A stretch of DNA of 64,000 bases from Mercurialis annua (Eukaryota > Streptophyta > Magnoliopsida > Malpighiales > Euphorbiaceae): assembly GCF_937616625.2 (NCBI RefSeq), contig NC_065571.1, positions 48,345,651 to 48,409,650 on the forward strand. Reading direction: 5' to 3'. Position numbers and translations under genes: made by a program. The notes beneath the pieces were generated by a model. That model was not told where the DNA came from and searched no databases. It saw nothing but the letters and a program-made list of their open reading frames with translations. Positions 27,051-38,721 of this stretch are shown here, piece by piece. Position 1 is the first letter of the stretch, and each line of letters starts with the position of its first letter.

Positions 27051-27905
27051 TTAGCTGTTTGCCAAGATCACGTGGATAAGCAAGCAGTGAGTTTGTAGTG
27101 CTATTTACCGCTTTATTAAGTACCGCATCATATTTTAATATTATAAATGTTTGTGAACTGTTTTTACGGATTATGAATCTGGATTGAAACGAGCTACTCG
27201 ATAGGCTTGTATCGAGACTGTGTGCACCAGTATATACTCTGGGATCGGCAGACTATGGTCTTACTTACGCTGGTAATTTGACGAGGATTTGTTTCCGTCC
27301 ACTCTGGGTTTATTTTTCAGTATGCTATGTCATACTTACGCTGGGATCTTTTCAATACCGTTTTCCATAATCATATTATATTAGTATAAACTGTTTTGAT
27401 TTAAGGGTTTTAAACTTAATAAATGTAAATAGTATTGCGAACTCATCTCAGTATATCTGACCCCGTTGTTTTCCCAAATTTTCCAGGTTTATGATTTGAA
27501 AGCTGGTCCACTCCGATTCTTTTTATTCTTCGGAGGTTTTTATGTTATTTAAATTAGTTACTGTTTTCGAACTCTTAGACCGCAATAGAACTAGTTATTA
27601 TATATTACATTGATATTACACTTTGGGATTATCGATTTGATCGATTATTTTATTATTGGTATGGTTACTCTGGATTACATTATTGTTATATATAAGGCAT
27701 GCTGTTTAGCATTTCAGATATTTAAGCTATTTATGTTAGAACTGTAATATAAATTACTAGACTTATGTTGGAGTCTCGGTTGCCCCTGAGCAGTTTTCTG
27801 CAGGTTTAAATGTTTAATTGTTTTCCGCAAGACTTGCTACGGGTTTTGATACGACCATACCCATACCCTAGCGCCGGTCACCATTCATGAAATTGAATCG
27901 TGGCA

Positions 27906-28090
27906 TTTACAGTACTAACTAACATTTTATATAGATAAAAAGTTAAAATTTAGTGAAATATACAAATTGAATATCTCTTTTTAAGTAAAATGTATTTGAT
28001 AGTTTATAAAATTAAAAATCAACTTGATGTGAACCTGATATAAACTTATATTATCTGAACATCATCATTGATATTTTTTTAGTATTCTAA
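27906..28090. repeat. Tandem array with a unit of about 185 bp (right part)
   Basis: The repeat resumes exactly after the retrotransposon with AGTACTAACTAACATTTTAT and includes ACTTGATGTGAACCTGATAT. Joining 21739 to 27911 restores an ordinary unit, which confirms the insertion call. Confidence 0.8.
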
Positions 28091-28129
28091 TTTAATATTT
28101 AATTAATTATGGTTATATTATAAAATATA

Positions 28130-28411
28130 CTCCCTCCGTCTCGTTTAAGAAGGGACATATTCCATTTTTAGTTGTCCCATCTAAGAAGGCCGTATCGTGT
28201 TTTTTGTGCCAATTTTTGTTGAACTTCCACTTTTATCCATTTAGTTATTTCATTATGCATTAAATGCAACTCAATTTACAATACATGTATTCTATTATTA
28301 GGAGAAACTATACTAATTAATAAAGGTAGACGTGACAAAATATAATATAGACTTATTTTATTAATTTTTGTGCAAAACTCATTTGTCCCTTCTTAAACGG
28401 GACAGAGGGAG
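28130..28411. mobile_element. Stowaway-type MITE
   Basis: The terminal inverted repeats begin CTCCCTCCGTC on the left and end GACAGAGGGAG on the right. TA flanks both sides (28128-28129 and 28412-28413). Inner parts of the ends also pair (TTTAAGAAGGGACA with TGTCCCTTCTTAAA-like sequence). The 282-bp size and TA target fit Tc1/mariner-derived Stowaway elements. Confidence 0.88.
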
Positions 28412-28479
28412 TATAATTTAGTGAGACGTCAGAATAAGAAAGTGTTTTGAGATATTTAACAAAATATTATTGTTTTAAA

Positions 28480-30013
28480 ATTTTTGGCTTAAGATGCCAA
28501 GTTGGCTAAAGTTATGTTTCGACTTTATGGCGTTTTATTAAATTTAATTTGGTTAAGTTAGTCGATAACTAAATGTTACTTTTGTTTATGGATTTTGAGT
28601 TCCGCTTACAATTATTATTTTATCAAATCATATATTGGGATTATAAACTATGGTTTATATTTTGATAAAATGGTTGGGTCGGTTTAGACTTGGGGCACCC
28701 GATATGTGAGGTTAGCTTGGTAGTTATCGGTAACTCGGCTAACCCACTATTTGTAAATTACTTATTTATTATTTAATTATCATTTTAAATAATATTTTAT
28801 GAAACATATTTTAAGCAGGAATTCAATATGCTTGGCTTGTTATGATTTTATTGCTATTTGAGTATTGTGTTTACTCTGACTTGGTTTTACCTTGACTTGT
28901 TGTTAATGCTAGTTCTATATGGTGTCTAGTATTCTGTAGAGTTAGGGTCGTTTTAATAATTATTTATTTGTGTTTAGACTCGTCGACTGTTCGTGCTTTT
29001 GAGGCGAACCGAGTCTAGGTTGCTTGCCAGGAGTTATCACGTGGATTAGCAAGTAATGAGTTTGTAATTACTATTTGCCGCTTTATTAAGTAAATTGTTA
29101 TTTTAATATATAAATATATATTGTATGTATATTTCGAACTGTTTTATCATTATACCTTCTAATTGGAACATGCTACCTAATAGGCATTATTAGGACTGGT
29201 GCGCACCAGTTATGATCTAGATAAGGTATGTAATATGTGGGGGTAACTCGGCGGTAGCCTAGCTCTCGGGACCCAGTAGAGTAACTCAGTGTAGTTCAGC
29301 TCTCGGGACTCTAGTTATAAATTAAGAGTGGTTGGTGGTAACTCGGTGTAGCTCAACTCTCGGGACCAGGCCTATTAGATTATGGTTATATTTAGTATTG
29401 TGGATTAGGGTTCCAACTATTATACGCAATGTTTATATTAAATGTTTTAAACGGTTTTAAAGGTTTTCCACTTGATAAATGTAAATAGTGGTATGAACTC
29501 ATCTTATCTAGATCATAACTTGATAAATGTAAATAGTGGTATGAACTCATCTTAATATATCTGACCCCATTGTTTTCCAAATTTTTCCAGTGTTATGATA
29601 TGAGCGAGTCAGCTGCCCTCTGATTCTTTGTTTTCTCGGAGGTTTTACTGTATTTAATAAAATTATTAAAGTGATTTTATTCTTAGACTACAGTAGTAAT
29701 TAGAAGTCTTATATGTCTAATACTTGTTATAAACTTATTCAATGGACTACTGCTATTTTGGCATTCTTTATTAATTTGGGTTAATATGTACTTTTGCCAT
29801 GTTTAAGACTTAGAATTAGTTGAGCACTTTATAATAATGTTGTATATATATTATGAATTGCTAGAACTAGGCTACAGTCTCGGTTGCTCCCGAGCATTGT
29901 TTTTCTTGCAGGTTTATGTATTTGTTATTCATCCACAAGGCTAGTTACGGGTTTTGATACAACCATACCCATATCCTAGGGCCGATCGCGATCTATGAAA
30001 TTGGGTCGTGACA
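28480..30013 (+). mobile_element. 5'-truncated LTR of the large-LTR family
   Basis: Plus-strand sequence from about 28480 matches the second half of the family LTR: GGCTAACCCACTATTTG, then TAGAGTTAGGGTCG, AGCAAGTAATGAGTTTG, and the terminal ATTGGGTCGTGACA ending at 30013. The TGTAATATCCC start is missing. At 29237-29372 it carries three copies of a GGTAACTCGG...CTCTCGGGAC cassette. Confidence 0.75.
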
Positions 30014-30149
30014 TCAACTCATATCAATATATATATAGTTTGGTTAATTAGCTTCTTTAGTCCCTCATTTCTTTTATTTAAACCATTTCTCTTTCAAACT
30101 TATTCTTTTAACCAAACGGTTAATTACTCGTTTTAACTCACATACATAC
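30014..30149 (-). mobile_element. Fragment of a TGTAATACCCC-type LTR (part 1)
   Basis: Taking out 30150-49108 plus one CATAC joins this segment to 49114-49433, which ends GGGGTATTACA. Together they read on the minus strand as the beginning of an LTR starting TGTAATACCCC, similar to the one at 63074. The other end of this LTR is not visible. Confidence 0.45.
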
Positions 30150-30741
30150 TGTCACGACCCATTTTCATGAATCGCGACCGGCGCTAGGGTATGGATAATG
30201 TAGTACCAAAACCCGTAGCTAGCCTTTCATTTAACATAATAACACATAAACCTGCAGAAAACCAATGCTCGGGGGCAACCGAGACTTCAGCCTAAAACTA
30301 GCAGTTATAATATTCCACAATTAATATAACATGCTTGTTCAATTCCGAGTCTAAATAGATTTATCATAATCCAATGTAAATATTAATATAACATGCCAAA
30401 GCAGTATAAACAGTCGAACCAATCCGACAAAACTATAATAAATAATAAAGACATCTAGTCAACTACTGCGGTCTAAGAATAAAATGGTTTGAATGTTTAA
30501 TTAAAATAAACAAAACCTCCGGGGAAACAAAGAAACGAAGATCAGCTAACTCGCTCAAATCATAAGCCTGTAAAAATTGGGAAAACAACGGGGTCAGATA
30601 ATACTGAGATGAGTTTATACCACTATTTACATTTATCAAGTGAAAACCTTTAAAACCGTTAAAAACATTTATAACGATATTACGATTAATAGTTGGAACC
30701 CTAATCCACAATGCTAAATAAACAATATAATCCAAAAGGCC

Positions 30742-30870
30742 TGGTCCCGAGAGCTGAGCTCAATACCGAGTTACCACCGACCACACTTATACCAGAGTCC
30801 CGAGAGCTGAGCTACACCGAGTTACTCTACCTGGTCCCGAGAGCTATGCTCACACCGAGTTACCACATTT
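30742..30870. repeat. GGTCCCGAGAGCT cassette, three units
   Basis: Three tandem units of about 45-50 bp each contain CCCGAGAGCTGAGCT followed by ACACCGAGTTAC. GAGAGCTGAGCTC is itself nearly self-complementary. The same cassette appears in the opposite sense in the truncated LTR at 29237-29372. Other family members have unrelated cassettes at the same place. Confidence 0.75.
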
Positions 30871-31399
30871 CCATATATACCTTACCCAGATCAATACCGG
30901 TGCGCACACAGTCCTAATGATGCCCATTAGGTAGCATGTTCCAACTAGTAGCCATAATATAAAAACAGTTCGAAAATATACGTACAATATATATTTAATA
31001 TTAAATAACAATTTACTTAATAAAGCGGTAAATAGTAAGTACAAACTCACTGCTTGCTAAACCACGTGAAATACCGGCAAGCAACTAATCTTGGTTCGCC
31101 TCTGGAGCACGAACAATAGACGGGTCTAGACAAATAAAATAATTATTAAAGACAGACCCTAACTCTAGAGAGTACTAGACACCACATAGGACTTGCACAA
31201 TTAACACGTCGGAAATAAACAAGCCAGAACACACAAAAATACCCATTAGGTAATAAAGCCCACACAAGATAAGTCAATTGAATCCTCGCTTTAAAATTCA
31301 GCTTATAAATATTATTAAATAACTTTAAATAATAATAAATTTTCAATTAGTGTGTTAGCCGAGTTACCAATAACTACCAAGCTAACCACACTTGTCGGG

Positions 31400-32932
31400 T
31401 GTTGGCAAATAATCGCAAGTGTACGATATCGCTCAAGTAATATAACTTGGAAGACCAAGTATCGATCCCACAGAGACAATGGACTTAATCACTAATTTCA
31501 AATATTCTTTAATCGGCTAGCTAGAAAAATCAATAGGGTTTTGTAATTTAATTAAACTAATATAAACTGAAAACAAATAATAAAATATGATTTAAAACAA
31601 TAAGATTAAAAAGTTCAAGGATTGATAATCCCAAATAAATAAGCAAAATTATGGAATAGGATTTCTTAGTGATTTTATCGCGAATCGAGCTATTCTAAAG
31701 CACCGAATCCCGCCCTCTCAAGCCTCAAAGATCCGAATAAAATTACAACCTAATTAACTAACCAATTATTAACTCGCTCTCACGATATTAAAACTGAATT
31801 AAATAATCAAATTATAATTATGAAGCAAACTCAACGACTACCTAAATTCCAACCCGCTCTCACGGCGTTTTCCTCTAAGTTCTTAATTATCTATGTCTAT
31901 TTAATTAACAATCTCTCAATTAGTTAACTAAACACAAACTCATGAACTAAGTAGCTAATTTAATCCAAGCAATAAGATTAATAATTAAGACACGAATTAA
32001 TACTAATCCATCCAATCCAAGTAATTACCAATTTATAAGTTCATATCAACCCTCGAACAAGAGTTTTAGTTACTCATATTAAAACTGAAACAAAACAAGA
32101 AGGATGATGAAGAAGAAAGCATAATTAAACAATAAATACCGGAGTTGTCAATTTCGGAAAGAATCGTCTTGATTAAGCTTGAAATCTTCAACAATCGTCT
32201 TACAAAAACTAATTATAAACTACTTATAAACTGCTGAGAAACAGAAAACTAAAACGCTATTTTAAGAGAATGAAAATAAAACTAATGTAATCTAAATTAT
32301 TCTACGTATTCTACATCTTAAATTGAGTCTAGTACAAGGTCTTTATATAGTAGGAGAAGTTCCGGAGTCTTCTAATTCATATTACAAATCAATTTGTAAT
32401 AGGAGTTGTAATTGTGGGTTGAGGAAGAATTTCAGTCCAAATCAAATCCTGAAGCATGCGTGTTTTACTCTTGTCCCGTTCGGGAAACCCTTGGTTCCGT
32501 TCGTGACATGCCTAATTTTCTTCTTTCCCGAACGGAACAAACCATTCACGTTCGAAAAAACTTGTTGGCCGAAAGCTTTTGATATCAGATTCCTTCTTGA
32601 GTCCCGAACGGGACAAGGCTTTTCCGTTCGGGACTCATGCTCACTCTGCATGTTTTCCGTTCGGGACTCATCTTTTTTCGAACGGAACAATCCTTTTTTT
32701 TCTCAATCTCGTTCGTGAACGTCAATTCCTTCGTCCGCAAGCTACGCTTTTTACTCGTACACGCAATCCACCATAATTTTGCCCCAAATAGTCGATTTTC
32801 ACCTAATTTCCACTGAAACACTAACAAACACTATTAAACGTAAAAACGCCAAATAATGTATAAAAACAATACTACACATAATGAAAATCGACTAAAATCG
32901 ACCCTAAATATAGGAGTAAAATACTCCTATCA
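31400..32932 (-). repeat. Athila-like 3' LTR
   Basis: This is the 3' LTR in element orientation. A block at about 32465-32720 is built from CCCGAACGGGAC / CCGTTCGGGACTC motifs, which are palindromic in their cores and repeated about seven times. The ends TGATAGGAGTATTTTACTCC also form a small hairpin. Confidence 0.93.
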
Positions 32933-32945
32933 AACCTCCTCACAC

Positions 32946-34748
32946 TTAACCTTTGCTTGTCCTCAAGCAAGAAATAAATCTTACTCTACAAAATATGTTA
33001 GAAATCCTTAGCATATAACTTAACAATAAATCAATCAAAGAAATCCCCAACCCTATGAATAATATGAAAAACAACCTTCTAAAACCGACAACTAAATAAT
33101 GATGCAATCGAATAACAATAATAATTTTATGACATAATTCAATATATCAACGGTTACTAACTCATTAGTACAAGGTCAAATTGAATCACACTTCAAGCTT
33201 CACTATCACTTGCGGGACATGGAAAATAATCAATTTTTCACTTAGGCAAATCATAGCACAATTTAGTAAGAACTAAGCTAATGGCATCAATATTTCAACA
33301 AGTAGGGTATATAACAAAGAAAGCTCACAATTGAAAACATGAATACTCACCATAAGCTTGCTCATAGTCCCGGACTCCGCTACTTGATTCGGTAATCAAC
33401 AAAAATCATATGGTCTTTTATTGGGTTGTAATGTGGCTAAGGTAAAGGGTAGGTAAAAAGGTTAAACAAAAGCTAATTATCAACTTAATATACTATTTAT
33501 TACTACTATTAACTTCTAGGTTGATCTAACTCCGCTTTTGCGTTTATGTGAACTTATAACTTTCTTTTATTTTTGAATTTACGCTCTACTCATTGCTTTT
33601 TGCAATCTCAGAATTTTTTTTCTTTTTGAAGCTTTTTGCTTGCAAATTTCTATCTTTTTTTTCTTTTTCAATCTTTTTCAAGGCGCAATCTTAATCTTTA
33701 AAGCACAATGTAGTTCACTTTTCTCTTTTCACTAATCTTGAGTTATTAATCACCTATATTCATCATAGTCATAACAAATAATATATCAAGTCGATAAGGT
33801 AAACAAAAGAGGTAAAACATAGAACGGTAAAGGGTAAAATATGGTAAAAACAATAAAAAGGCTTAAGGCTCAAATTGGTGTAATCTAGGGGATAAAGGGT
33901 AGTCTATTTAAGTGGTCTAAAAGAAAAGGGTATACCTAATTGCCATAATCATCTAATTGTTGAAAACTCAATCGTGTAACTTTAAACGGACACCGAGCAA
34001 GTTCTAGGAATAAAACATGAAATCAATACTCACAACAAGGAATTTAAGCTCAAAACTCTCAAAAGTGTGTAGTGTTATGCCATAAACTCAATTCCTACTT
34101 AAATTATGCTACTCATGCCAAAAGTTTAAAAACGACTATAAAAATAAACAATCAACATGTCATGAATCCGCATCAAGTTATTCAATTATGTTTCAACGAT
34201 TTGAACAAGTCTAAATTTTGAATTCACCCTTATTTCATCGGATTATGTCAACGAATTATTAAGTCATTAAGCAAGCATCGCTTATCAATTGTCGAATTAA
34301 GAAATCGCGTTCATACATTCATTGATTCGGGGAAATCTAAGATTGACAAATTAATTAAGATACACACCAAATCAACTAACACTTTCATATTTAAAAGACA
34401 AAGATTTAAAGCGATACAAGACATTGAAAATAAACTACTAACACCCTAACAACACCCTAAAACAATCTATTAAAGCATAAAAACACAAGAAAAATAAAAT
34501 AATAAAAAAAAACAAACACAAACTAACCCTAAGAAAATATAATAATAATAAAATAAATAAAAAATCCTAACTAAACGATATGTTTTTCCCCCATCCTCAC
34601 ACTATTTCATGCAATGTCCTCAGTGTAATGAAATAAAAAAAAAATTGAAAAACATGAGTGTAAGATGAAAGGAAAATAATACCTCTTGGGATTGCCTCCC
34701 AAGTGCGCTTTAGTTAGAGTCTAAAGCTTGACTCTTCGCATAAGGTTG
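32946..34748. other. Non-coding interior of the Athila-like element
   Basis: The pol genes of an autonomous Athila would lie here. Instead there are 1.8 kb of AT-rich sequence with stops in all frames. The segment 34681-34740 (GGGATTGCCTCCCAAGTGCG onward) resembles a sequence seen downstream of gag in plant elements of this type, from general familiarity. Confidence 0.6.
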
Positions 34749-35735
34749 CTAAAAATAAAACCTAACATGAGGAAGCCGTCTTGGTAGCATCTTCTTCCTC
34801 TTTTTCCTTGTTGGCTCCTTCAAATAATACTTGAATGATATAGAGTATGCTTGTACTCTATAGCAGGGAACATGAGGAGTATGAAGCATATTCATATATT
34901 TAGTATTATTTCCATCATACTTGGAATCAAACCCTTCTAAGAATGGATCTTTAAAATCAAAGGTTTTATTAAATTCCTCGTAGAGTACCGTAATACCAAA
35001 TTGCTCTCCACTTTCATTATTTAAGCTCATGGATGTTGTAACTGGGTGGAAAATCGGAGTTTCAAGTTCACCATCCTCACACTGTTCTTTTTCAACATCT
35101 ACATGTACCTTTGTTGGATGATGTCCAACTAAAGCATTGACATATGGAATTTCAGCTATCTCATCCTCACTATTGATCGGCACATCGTCAACTTGAACCA
35201 CCTTCGTAACATATGGATTGTCAAGTGATTTTCCGCTTCGAAGCTCAATTACTTTTACTTGCTCTTTTAGATTTGATTCTGTTGTAGATGGTAGACCATC
35301 TTGAGCTATATTTTGAATCAAAATAGCCAATTGAGAAATTTGCGTCTCAAGACGGTGGTTGACCGCGGCTTGATTTTGGAAACCGGTTCTCATCTCCTCA
35401 ATGAATTCGTCAATCTTGCTTCCTTCATCCACATTCCAATTTTGCTGAAAATCCGGTGATTGTTGTGGTTCATTATCAAAGTTGGAATTGAAATCCCATT
35501 CGTTTTGATGTGGGTGATAACTTGAATTAAAGTTCAAATTTTCATTGAAGTTCTCCCAAGTATCGTTCCAACCATAAGTTTCACTAGCTTGCCATTGATC
35601 ACCCATATAGTTGGCATGTCCATTCCAATCTGGATAGAGTACATGACAGTCAGCTCGAGTATGACCAAAATCCCCACAAATTTCACAGTTATACTGAAAA
35701 TTTTGGTACTGCAGATAATTTTGATTCCATGCCAT
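34749..35735 (-). CDS. Truncated Athila-type gag polyprotein
   Basis: The first ATG on the minus strand is at 35735 and gives 328 residues (MAWNQNYLQ...). The frame continues upstream only to a TTG. A CCHC zinc knuckle, CEICGDFGHTRADC, lies near residue 17-30, followed by an Asn/Trp/Gln-rich linker. Then comes NQAAVNHRLETQISQLA (about 130-145) and the phrase LPSTTESNLKEQVKVIELRSGK, typical of the C-terminal half of Athila gag. The N-terminal retrotrans_gag domain that normally precedes the zinc knuckle is absent, and the family protein is usually about twice this length. The frame is nevertheless open to a basic tail (TRKKRKKMLPRRL). It binds RNA in the family. Whether this remnant is translated, or only retained as packaging sequence, is unknown. 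Confidence 0.85.
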   Translation of the reverse strand: MAWNQNYLQYQNFQYNCEICGDFGHTRADCHVLYPDWNGHANYMGDQWQASETYGWNDTWENFNENLNFNSSYHPHQNEWDFNSNFDNEPQQSPDFQQNWNVDEGSKIDEFIEEMRTGFQNQAAVNHRLETQISQLAILIQNIAQDGLPSTTESNLKEQVKVIELRSGKSLDNPYVTKVVQVDDVPINSEDEIAEIPYVNALVGHHPTKVHVDVEKEQCEDGELETPIFHPVTTSMSLNNESGEQFGITVLYEEFNKTFDFKDPFLEGFDSKYDGNNTKYMNMLHTPHVPCYRVQAYSISFKYYLKEPTRKKRKKMLPRRLPHVRFYF

Positions 35736-35928
35736 TACTCTTTCAAAAATATGTACACCAAAAATAAATTGAGGATAAACCAACAAATATCAAATTTCCT
35801 GCACACCCAAAAACAAGAACACCCCACGTAAAATCCAATAAACACAAAAAAATAAAAATAAAAAACAGAAAATAAAAGCTAACACAATCAAGAATATAAT
35901 ACTCTTAATTTATTAAGTACACAATTGT

Positions 35929-35945
35929 CCCCGGCAACGGCGCCA
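35929..35945 (-). other. Primer-binding site, tRNA-Asp type
   Basis: Plus-strand CCCCGGCAACGGCGCCA equals the 3' end of plant tRNA-Asp with CCA included. It lies six bases from the 5' LTR (35952). This sets the element's orientation and supports the Athila assignment. Confidence 0.92.
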
Positions 35946-35951
35946 AAAACT

Positions 35952-37484
35952 TGTTGGCAAATAATCGCAAGTGTACGATATCGCTCAAGTAATATAACTT
36001 GGAAGACCAAGTATCGATCCCACAGAGACAATGGACTTAATCACTAATTTCAAATATTCTTTAATCGGCTAGCTAGAAAAATCAATAGGGTTTTGTAATT
36101 TAATTAAACTAATATAAACTGAAAACAAATAATAAAATATGATTTAAAACAATAAGATTAAAAAGTTCAAGGATTGATAATCCCAAATAAATAAGCAAAA
36201 TTATGGAATAGGATTTCTTAGTGATTTTATCGCGAATCGAGCTATTCTAAAGCACCGAATCCCGCCCTCTCAAGCCTCAAAGATCCGAATAAAATTACAA
36301 CCTAATTAACTAACCAATTATTAACTCGCTCTCACGATATTAAAACTGAATTAAATAATCAAATTATAATTATGAAGCAAACTCAACGACTACCTAAATT
36401 CCAACCCGCTCTCACGGCGTTTTCCTCTAAGTTCTTAATTATCTATGTCTATTTAATTAACAATCTCTCAATTAGTTAACTAAACACAAACTCATGAACT
36501 AAGTAGCTAATTTAATCCAAGCAATAAGATTAATAATTAAGACACGAATTAATACTAATCCATCCAATCCAAGTAATTACCAATTTATAAGTTCATATCA
36601 ACCCTCGAACAAGAGTTTTAGTTACTCATATTAAAACTGAAACAAAACAAGAAGGATGATGAAGAAGAAAGCATAATTAAACAATAAATACCGGAGTTGT
36701 CAATTTCGGAAAGAATCGTCTTGATTAAGCTTGAAATCTTCAACAATCGTCTTACAAAAACTAATTATAAACTACTTATAAACTGCTGAGAAACAGAAAA
36801 CTAAAACGCTATTTTAAGAGAATGAAAATAAAACTAATGTAATCTAAATTATTCTACGTATTCTACATCTTAAATTGAGTCTAGTACAAGGTCTTTATAT
36901 AGTAGGAGAAGTTCCGGAGTCTTCTAATTCATATTACAAATCAATTTGTAATAGGAGTTGTAATTGTGGGTTGAGGAAGAATTTCAGTCCAAATCAAATC
37001 CTGAAGCATGCGTGTTTTACTCTTGTCCCGTTCGGGAAACCCTTGGTTCCGTTCGTGACATGCCTAATTTTCTTCTTTCCTGAACGGAACAAACCATTCA
37101 CGTTCGAAAAAACTTGTTGGCCGAAAGCTTTTGATATCAGATTCCTTCTTGAGTCCCGAACGGGACAAGGCTTTTCCGTTCGGGACTCATGCTCACTCTG
37201 CATGTTTTCCGTTCGGGACTCATCTTTTTTCGAACGGAACAATCCTTTTTTTTCTCAATCTCGTTCGTGAACGTCAATTCCTTCGTCCGCAAGCTACGCT
37301 TTTTACTCGTACACGCAATCCACCATAATTTTGCCCCAAATAGTCGATTTTCACCTAATTTCCACTGAAACACTAACAAACACTATTAAACGTAAAAACG
37401 CCAAATAATGTATAAAAACAATACTACACATAATGAAAATCGACTAAAATCGACCCTAAATATAGGAGTAAAATACTCCTATCA
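35952..37484 (-). repeat. Athila-like 5' LTR
   Basis: This copy matches the other LTR at a fixed offset of 4552 bases, with one substitution noticed (37081). It contains the same CCGTTCGGGAC palindrome block (about 37017-37272). Open frames in this block occur on both strands and are artefacts of the repeat. Confidence 0.93.
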
Positions 37485-38721
37485 TCGGGTGACCCAAGTC
37501 TAACCCAACTCAAAACGTTTATCAAATATAAACTCGAGTTTATATTTATAAAATAATTCTATAAAATAATAACCCATTTTAGAAGCGGAACTTAATAACT
37601 TTAATTTTAAGTAACCCAAGTTACAACCCAAAAACTTAATTAAATAAGTCATAAAAAGTTTAGGGACTAAATTGAACTTTAGCCAATAGGGATTAAACCG
37701 TACTTTTGCCAAAAGATATCCAAAATCAATTCAATCGCTTTTGTTTATAATTAAAACCAAATACAAAGTTATTAATCAAAAATCCACTTAATCAAGTTAT
37801 AAACTAAGTTTAGGGGCTAAATTGTAATTTAGCCAAATTATACCAATTCGAAACATAATATAATTACCCGAGTAATTATATTAATTAAATAATAATAATC
37901 TAACGTTATCACTATTTAATTTCAAAACAAATAAAACCCAAGTTATTAGTTTAAAGTTTAACCTTAAGGATTAAGTTGATTAAAGTTAAAGTCTTTGGTG
38001 ATTAAAATGGTTATTTGGCCAATCATCTTCCTCAATTGAACAAACAGCAGACCCGCCATGCCCAAACCAAAACAGAAGCCAAAAACATCAATTATGAACC
38101 TTTAAGTTTTCCAAATTCAACATGAATCTTACATTATAACCAAATCATATACATCACACCATTTAACTACTACACAACCACGACATTTTCCAATTCAAAA
38201 GAAGAACAAAACCATATGTAACATACGGCAGGAAACCGATCCAAACTTACGAAGAACAAACTCAGAACGATGGACTGAAACAAATCGAAAGCTTAAACTA
38301 ACAAAGACCCAAAGGATTTATAACCAAAACTAAGCAAAGACATGGCCAACAGTGAAGAACAAAATCAGCAGAAGCCATACAACCCAAGAACAGAACACAT
38401 AGCAAAAAGAAACGATGAAACGAGATTGATTAGAACGAGATCGATAGCGTACCGTTCAGCGAAACTGAGATAGGGAAACGTAGATACGTGAGTCGGGAAC
38501 GTCTGGAATCAATCGGTTTCACTTTCGATCTAAAAACGAGTAAGAACGATCAACAATACGGAATATCGTTCAAAGGTAAAATCTGGAAATTATAGAAATT
38601 ATGAACACTTACTGAACAGCGATCTTTGGAGGATGATTACGGCTTCGTTTCTCAGCGAAAGAACAAACGAAAAACGGCTAGGGCTTGTTTGCAGCGTGAT
38701 CTAGGTTTTTCATTTAGAAAC

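Larger units (their letters stand above)
21740..27905 (+). mobile_element. Solo LTR of a large-LTR Ty3/gypsy-type family, itself interrupted
   Basis: The plus-strand LTR starts TGTAATATCCCGG and ends near CGTGGCA at 27905. It is inserted in the satellite unit, with TATAC on the left (21735-21739) and TTTAC on the right (27906-27910), a 5-bp duplication with one change. Removing the nested element at 23958-27055 leaves about 3.07 kb, matching the 2.8-3.1 kb of its relatives. No internal region is present, so it is a solo LTR left by recombination. Small open frames inside it are incidental. Confidence 0.82.
31400..37484 (-). mobile_element. Non-autonomous Athila-like Ty3/gypsy retrotransposon
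   Basis: Two 1533-bp LTRs (31400-32932 and 35952-37484) enclose a 3.0-kb interior, and TCGGG flanks both sides exactly (31395-31399 and 37485-37489). On the minus strand the LTR runs TGATAGGAG to GCCAACA. The primer-binding site at 35929-35945 matches the 3' end of tRNA-Asp, as in Athila elements. The purine tract GTGTGAGGAGGTT lies at 32933-32945. Only a truncated gag remains; there is no protease, reverse transcriptase, RNase H or integrase. I noticed a single LTR difference (C at 32529, T at 37081), so insertion was very recent and must have used enzymes from another element. Confidence 0.95.

Noticed and set aside
28480..30013. A second complete solo LTR
   Set aside because: The expected TGTAATATCCC start and a left target duplication are absent, so I call it truncated.
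32323..32827. Several open frames repeated at 36875-37379
   Set aside because: They are identical in the two Athila-like LTRs and overlap on both strands. They are by-products of the palindromic repeat block.
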